From NCBI GenBank assembly GCA_025965735.1, contig JAOPWK010000226.1, positions 1 to 7,866 on the forward strand: a stretch of 7,866 nucleotides of DNA, in the 5' to 3' direction. Position 1 is the stretch's first letter. Every line of letters starts with the position of its first letter. The position numbers and the translations under genes are program-made. Below the pieces are notes generated by a model. That model saw only the letters and a program-made list of their open reading frames with translations. It was not told where the DNA came from and did no database searches. This document shows, one piece after another, positions 4,385-7,866 of this stretch. Origin of the DNA: Frankiales bacterium. GTDB taxonomy: Bacteria > Actinomycetota > Actinomycetes > Mycobacteriales > SCTD01.

Positions 4385-6199
4385 TCAGACCGGCGCAGGC
4401 CACCAGGCGTAGGGGTCGTCGAGGTCCAAGGTCCAGCGGGTGTCGCCGGTGCGGAGCAGGTCCCGGAGGTGGTCGTCGGGCTCGGCGTCCCGCGTCGGGG
4501 CCGCCCGTAGCTCGAGGCTCTCCGGGTCGTCCGGGCAGTCGGCGAGCCACCACAGCTCCTCGATCTGCTGGAGCGGGCTGAGCTCGGCGAGCGGGTCGTC
4601 GGCGGGGAGCGGCGGCAGAGATCGGGTCGCCGCGGCAGCGGGTGCGTGCTGGGCGGGGCTGAGCCAGCTGCGACCGCGGCCGGGGCTGGTCCAGGTGACA
4701 CCTGCTGCGGTGCGGGTCTTGCTCCAGCCGAGCTGCTTGATGCGGTGGTGCCGGCGGCAGCAGGGTCCGAGGTTGCAGGCGCAGGTCGGTCCGTCGGGCC
4801 AGGCGAGGTCGTGCTCCGCGTCGCAGCGGACGGCGCGGGCACCGCAGCCGGGCCACTCGCAGCGCGGGCTGCGGGCATCGAGGAGGCGGCGCAGCCGTCG
4901 GGGCACCCGGTAGCTGCCGGGGGTGCCGGCCGGGTGCGCTCCGAGCGCGGCAGCACCCAGGCGTGCGGCACCGGCCGGTGAGACTGCAGCGGCAAGCAGG
5001 GGTCGGGTGAGGCGGCCGGTCCGGTCAGCCGCCCGTGTCACCTCAGGCGGCGTGGGATCCAGCGCCGCCTCGAGCGGGCCGTTCTCCGGGCCGTGGTCCG
5101 GATGGTCATGCGGATGGCGCGGATGAAGCACCGCTGGCGGCGGCAGGGCGGCCAGGTGCAGCAGCGCCTCCCGGACTGACACCGGGTCGCCTCGCTGCGG
5201 CACGACGACCCGGTCGCCGACGGCGACAACGACCCCGTGCTCATCGGTCCACACCGGCCGCAATTGCGGGGCAGCGAGCAGCAGCTCTTCGAGCAGGTCC
5301 GGTTCGAGCGGGCCGTGACCGACCAGCTCCGCCGGTTGGTCGCTGGTGCCGAGCGCGGTGTCGATCGTGAGGTGGACCAGCAGTTCCGCGCCGCACGGCA
5401 CGGGCGCTCCGGGCAGGCAGCCGCACGCTGCCCGCGGAACGCCTGCATGAGCGCAGGAGCAGGGCTCGTCCGGGTCGTGCGGATCGGTGAGCGGCAGCGG
5501 GTCACGTCCGAGCAGCAGGTCCTTGAACGCGTCGAACCGGCGCTGCTCCGCCGTCCGGTCGTCCTCCGGCCCGACCTGCTGCGCCCGGTCTCGGACGCGG
5601 GACAACGCCGCCTGCAGGTCCGGTCCGGTGAACCCGAACGCGAACAGGTCGTTCAAGCCGTCGTCCCGACGCCGCCAGTCCACCCTGCGCTCGTCCTCGG
5701 CCCGACGGCGGCGCTCCGTGGCGTCGGCCGGGTCGGCCTGCTGCACCCAGTGCCGCAGCAGCTCGCTCAAGCGCGCCGGAGGAAGAACCGACCCATGGTC
5801 GGCCTCGGTCAGCAGCCTCGACTGCAACCGCGCCCAAACCTGCCGGCGCAGCGCGAACGGCAACGGCTCCAGGAGCCGGACCACGGCGGCGGACTGCTCC
5901 ACGGTCAGCAGCCCGCACTCCACGGCCTCCAACGCGCCGGGCAGCTCCCCGAGCCCCAGCGCCTCGCTCAGCAGCTGCCCTGCCCGGTGCTCCGAGCAGC
6001 CCATCGCCAGTGCGGCGTGCGGCACCGTCGACAGCTCCATCCCCGCGGTTCGGCCCACCGCGTGGAGCCGCAGCAGAGTCCGCAGCTGCGCGGCATGGGC
6101 GGCGCAGCGGGACAGCTCCTGCACCGCCAGCTCAGCAGCCAGCGCGTCCAGCGCAGCGACATCCGCCACCACTGAGAACGCCGCCTGACCTGCTCCCAT
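4385..6199 (-). CDS. DUF222 domain / HNH endonuclease signature protein
   Basis: This is a 604-residue protein of the actinobacterial DUF222-HNH family (13E12-repeat type), usually present in many paralogous copies per genome. An alpha-helical DUF222 region covers roughly residues 12-345. The HNH nuclease motif follows: CEWPGC (447-452), CDAEHDLAW (459-467), N476, C480-C481 and RRHHRIK (482-488). The catalytic His is H463 in DAEH, where most relatives have DxDH, so an Asp is replaced by Glu. A Cys cluster (C247, C249, C259, C261, C269) and a His-rich stretch (H359, H362, H364, H366, H369) lie between the two parts. The C-terminal 110 residues are acidic and end in WWPAPV. ATG 6199 has no close ribosome site, but TACCGT sits 7 nt upstream. 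The biological role of the family is not settled; some members are thought to behave as mobile elements. Confidence 0.9.
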   Translation of the reverse strand: MGAGQAAFSVVADVAALDALAAELAVQELSRCAAHAAQLRTLLRLHAVGRTAGMELSTVPHAALAMGCSEHRAGQLLSEALGLGELPGALEAVECGLLTVEQSAAVVRLLEPLPFALRRQVWARLQSRLLTEADHGSVLPPARLSELLRHWVQQADPADATERRRRAEDERRVDWRRRDDGLNDLFAFGFTGPDLQAALSRVRDRAQQVGPEDDRTAEQRRFDAFKDLLLGRDPLPLTDPHDPDEPCSCAHAGVPRAACGCLPGAPVPCGAELLVHLTIDTALGTSDQPAELVGHGPLEPDLLEELLLAAPQLRPVWTDEHGVVVAVGDRVVVPQRGDPVSVREALLHLAALPPPAVLHPRHPHDHPDHGPENGPLEAALDPTPPEVTRAADRTGRLTRPLLAAAVSPAGAARLGAAALGAHPAGTPGSYRVPRRLRRLLDARSPRCEWPGCGARAVRCDAEHDLAWPDGPTCACNLGPCCRRHHRIKQLGWSKTRTAAGVTWTSPGRGRSWLSPAQHAPAAAATRSLPPLPADDPLAELSPLQQIEELWWLADCPDDPESLELRAAPTRDAEPDDHLRDLLRTGDTRWTLDLDDPYAWWPAPV

Positions 6200-6206
6200 G
6201 ACGACG

Positions 6207-6212
6207 ACGGTA
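6207..6212 (-). promoter_or_regulatory. Candidate -10 element (leaderless) of the DUF222-HNH gene
   Basis: On the minus strand TACCGT (TAnnnT) is followed by CGTCGTC and then ATG 6199, a 7-nt spacer. This fits a leaderless transcript. The nearest purine-rich block (AGGA) is 14 nt from the ATG, too far for a normal ribosome site. TCGGAA 17 nt upstream is a poor -35 match (3 of 6 to TTGACA). It lies in the 89-bp gap (6200-6288), which otherwise shows no gene. Confidence 0.4.
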
Positions 6213-6288
6213 GTCCTGCCGTCCGACAGTTCCGACTTCCAAAGCGTCTGTGTAGAAGCATGATCCCGGCTGGTCTACGAACCGTTCC

Positions 6289-6834
6289 TCACGGCCAGCG
6301 CAGGACGACCGGCGCCTGCGGGTCGGTGTTGTCGAGCAGCACGTCCGCGCGGTCCGCTGGCCGGCACTCCGCCTCGTAGAGGCGCTGCGCGGGCAGGTAG
6401 CGCGACCGGTAGCGCGGCGCGGCGTCCGGCCCGTCCCGCACGAGCGCGCGGCGCAGCACCTCCTCGTCCGGCACCTGCAGGTGCACCGTGAGGTCCCACT
6501 CGACGTCGAGCTCGGGTCGCAGCAGGAAGACGCCGTCCACGACGACCACGGCGTCGCCCGCTCTACGGCGCAGGGTCCGGCGGAGCGCCGCGAGGTCGTG
6601 GCTGTCGCGGTAGCAGCCCTCCGGCGAGTCGCGGCCCCTGCGGTAGCGCTCCTCCTCCGGCCGCAGGAAGTCGTCGACGCTGAGCCGGCTGACCGTTCGG
6701 GAGGTCACGGCTGCTGCCAGGCCGTCGGCGAGCGTGGTCTTGCCGCTGCCGTCGACGCCGTCGACGGCGACGAGCGCGGTGCGGCCGGGCGCCGTGGCCG
6801 CCACCAGCGCGGCCAGCCGTGCGAGCACGGTCAC
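6289..6834 (-). CDS. Uridine kinase-like P-loop NTPase
   Basis: This is a 181-residue cytosolic P-loop kinase of the uridine kinase/phosphoribulokinase-like group. The Walker A motif is GVDGSGKT at residues 26-33. SVDDFLRP (52-59) matches the conserved DDF block that binds the phosphate acceptor. GCYRDSHD (73-80) matches the family Y-D-x-x-D stretch. VVVVDGVFLLRPEL (96-109) is the Walker B strand, and an Arg-rich lid with RYRSRYLPAQRLYEAE follows. The length is normal for short actinobacterial members, which are mostly of unproven substrate, so uridine is only a guess. GTG 6834 overlaps the stop of the upstream membrane protein gene by 4 bp (GTGA, 6831-6834). No ribosome site precedes it, so translation is likely coupled. 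It is the last gene of the operon entering from the right edge. Confidence 0.85.
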   Translation of the reverse strand: MTVLARLAALVAATAPGRTALVAVDGVDGSGKTTLADGLAAAVTSRTVSRLSVDDFLRPEEERYRRGRDSPEGCYRDSHDLAALRRTLRRRAGDAVVVVDGVFLLRPELDVEWDLTVHLQVPDEEVLRRALVRDGPDAAPRYRSRYLPAQRLYEAECRPADRADVLLDNTDPQAPVVLRWP

Positions 6835-7199
6835 CGGCGCAGGCGTGCCGCCGTCAGCACCGCGGCGAAGCCGGTCACCGCGGCGGCCGACGCGGCGTAG
6901 AGCTCGTCGCCGATGAAGGGCACGAAGACGGTGGTCAGCAGCAGGCCGCCCAGGACGAGCAGGTGCAGCCCGGCGCGCACGGCCACACGGGCTGGGCGCA
7001 GCCCGGTGGGGCGCTGCTCGACCTCGCCGAGCGTGGCGTCCATCCGGCCGCTGAGCCGGGTCAGCCGGCCGGCCGCGAGGAGCGCGGGCACGCCTCCTGC
7101 GACAGCACCCACGGCGGTGGACACGAGCTCGGTGCGGCCCAGCAGGGCGAGGACCACGGTGAAGAAGACGAGCAGCAGCAGGCGCTCCGGGCGACTCAC
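6831..7199 (-). CDS. Small integral membrane protein (122 aa), hypothetical, in the CrtI-family operon
   Basis: This is an unrecognised 122-residue membrane protein. Hydrophobic stretches lie at about residues 6-20, 25-44, 74-96 and 98-117. A polar loop between helices 2 and 3 (about 45-72, SGRMDATLGEVEQRPTGLRP) probably faces the cytoplasm, and the C-terminus is basic (ARLRR). The GTG at 7199 is chosen because it overlaps the stop of the CrtI-family gene by 4 bp (GTGA, 7196-7199) and the hydrophobic pattern begins right after it. Reading farther upstream in this frame gives only Arg/Pro/Ala-rich sequence antisense in character to a membrane protein and lying over the CrtI-family gene. The downstream end overlaps the P-loop kinase start, again by 4 bp. 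Coupling on both sides suggests a role tied to the oxidoreductase, perhaps in membrane placement or pigment metabolism, but this is inference. Confidence 0.75.
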   Translation of the reverse strand: MSRPERLLLLVFFTVVLALLGRTELVSTAVGAVAGGVPALLAAGRLTRLSGRMDATLGEVEQRPTGLRPARVAVRAGLHLLVLGGLLLTTVFVPFIGDELYAASAAAVTGFAAVLTAARLRR

Positions 7200-7866
7200 G
7201 CGGGACCCACCAGACCGGCGACGATCTGCGCCGACAGCGTCACCAGCGGCAGGCCGCCGCCGGGATGGGACGAGCCTCCCACCAGGAACAGGCCCGGCAC
7301 AGGCGACCGGTTGGCCGGGCGCAAGAAGGCAGCCGCCGCGCCGTTGCTGGACGTGCCGTAGATGGCGCCGCCGACGGCTCCGGTCCGCTGCTCCAGGTCG
7401 GCGGGGGAGAGCACCTGCGACCACAGCACCCGGTCCCGCACCGGCAGCCCGCGCTGGGCGAGCAGGTCCAGGAGGTGCCCGGCGTAGCCGTCCGCGAGCC
7501 CCGGCGCCCGCCAGTCCACGGCGCCGGGCCCTGTGCCGTGCCGGGGGGCGTTCACCAGGACGAACCACGCCTCGTGCCCGTCCGGCCGCACGGCCGCGTC
7601 GTCGGGCGCGCTGACGTAGAGGGTCGGGTCCGGCACCGGCTGCGCCGGATCGCCGAAGACGGCGTCGAACTCCTCGTCGTACCGCTCCGGGAACAGCACG
7701 TTGTGGTGCGCCAGCCCCGGCGTGCTGCCGCGCACGGCGAGCAGCAGGACGAAACCGCTCAGCGACGGCGTCGCCCGCGCCAGGCGCTTCGCGGCGGACG
7801 GCGCCGACACCAGGTCGCCGTAGACGTGCGCTGCGTCGCCGTTCGCGACCACGAGGTCGGCCGGCA
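7196..7866 (-). CDS. CrtI-family FAD-dependent oxidoreductase (phytoene desaturase-like), C-terminal part
   Basis: This is the last 222 or so residues of a FAD-dependent desaturase of the CrtI/phytoene dehydrogenase family, which introduces double bonds into carotenoid precursors at the membrane. The frame is open through the right edge of the window (PADLVVANGDAAHVYGDL at the edge), so the N-terminal Rossmann half lies outside. The diagnostic part is the C-terminal FAD-binding block RSPVPGLFLVGGSSHPGGGL, followed by PLVTLSAQIVAGLVG. It matches the CrtI signature in layout, with SSHPGGG in place of the more common THPGAG. FLRPANRSP just before is also typical. Full-length members are about 490-520 residues. 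The HPGGG variant is compatible with phytoene desaturase but also with later-acting desaturases or isomerases (CrtD-, CrtO-like), so no exact symbol is given. The stop overlaps the start of the next gene by 4 bp. Confidence 0.9.
   Translation of the reverse strand, partial: PADLVVANGDAAHVYGDLVSAPSAAKRLARATPSLSGFVLLLAVRGSTPGLAHHNVLFPERYDEEFDAVFGDPAQPVPDPTLYVSAPDDAAVRPDGHEAWFVLVNAPRHGTGPGAVDWRAPGLADGYAGHLLDLLAQRGLPVRDRVLWSQVLSPADLEQRTGAVGGAIYGTSSNGAAAAFLRPANRSPVPGLFLVGGSSHPGGGLPLVTLSAQIVAGLVGPA

Noticed and set aside
4069..4995. Minus-strand frame covering the end of the HNH gene and the small-gene region
   Set aside because: It is a Ser/Thr/Arg/Pro-rich low-complexity translation. It reads the tandem repeat as AEGAEDAED and overlaps the HNH motif in the wrong phase.
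5237..6175. Plus-strand 312-codon frame opposite the DUF222-HNH gene
   Set aside because: It is antisense to a well-supported domain protein, and the product is rich in Arg, Gln and Pro with no family resemblance.
4385..6199. Anti-phage defence system built on the HNH nuclease
   Set aside because: DUF222-HNH genes are common multi-copy genes in actinobacteria, and no partner typical of defence (methylase, helicase, sensor, toxin) is adjacent.
6200..6288. SOS box or extracytoplasmic sigma promoter in the gap before the HNH gene
   Set aside because: GAACCGTTC is symmetric, but its 1-bp spacer is too short for the actinobacterial LexA box (GAAC-N4-GTTC). GGAAC is present, but no partner element sits at the right distance.
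1..7866. tRNA, rRNA, CRISPR, riboswitch or insertion-sequence features
   Set aside because: No cloverleaf, spaced direct repeats, transposase frame, terminal inverted repeats or conserved riboswitch core was seen on either strand.

Overview
The window is very GC-rich, with G or C at almost every third codon position. It makes heavy use of GTG starts and of GTGA start/stop overlaps, and it carries a DUF222-HNH gene. Together these point to a chromosomal segment of a high-GC actinobacterium (Actinomycetota). A pigmented soil or rock lineage such as Geodermatophilales or Kineosporiales would fit, but that is inference from gene content and was not tested. No tRNA, rRNA, CRISPR array, transposase, integrase or phage gene was seen.

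Left part (1-1570, + strand): the C-terminal end of methylenetetrahydrofolate reductase (metF), then a SRPBCC-fold protein, then a CDP-alcohol phosphatidyltransferase-family membrane enzyme. Each gene overlaps the next by 4 bp (GTGA), so the three look like one translationally coupled operon. The phosphatidyltransferase ends tail-to-tail against, and overlapping by 12 bp, a large minus-strand glycosyltransferase (1559-3385) that joins a GT2-like domain to a GT-B/GT4-like domain.

Middle (3386-4295): a short divergent intergenic region with a perfect 15-bp inverted repeat separates the glycosyltransferase from a plus-strand phosphotransferase of the APH/choline kinase superfamily. The phosphotransferase again ends tail-to-tail, overlapping by 15 bp, against a 55-aa two-helix membrane protein on the minus strand.

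Right part (4296-7866, - strand): a DUF222/HNH-nuclease gene, preceded in transcription order by a coupled operon that enters from the right edge. That operon is the C-terminal part of a CrtI-family (phytoene desaturase-like) FAD oxidoreductase, then a 122-aa membrane protein, then a uridine-kinase-like P-loop protein, joined by two more GTGA overlaps. The carotenoid-type oxidoreductase and metF operons run toward each other, with the glycosyltransferase/phosphotransferase/HNH block between them.

Three genes (phosphotransferase, 55-aa protein, HNH) share a TAnnnT hexamer 6-7 nt upstream of the start codon, the signature expected for leaderless mRNAs in actinobacteria. This sets the start chosen for the phosphotransferase. 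I found no convincing new multi-gene system. The most interesting items are the divergent palindrome/promoter, the leaderless signature, the overlooked small membrane gene, the dual-domain glycosyltransferase, and the odd metF-SRPBCC-CDP-alcohol transferase coupling.
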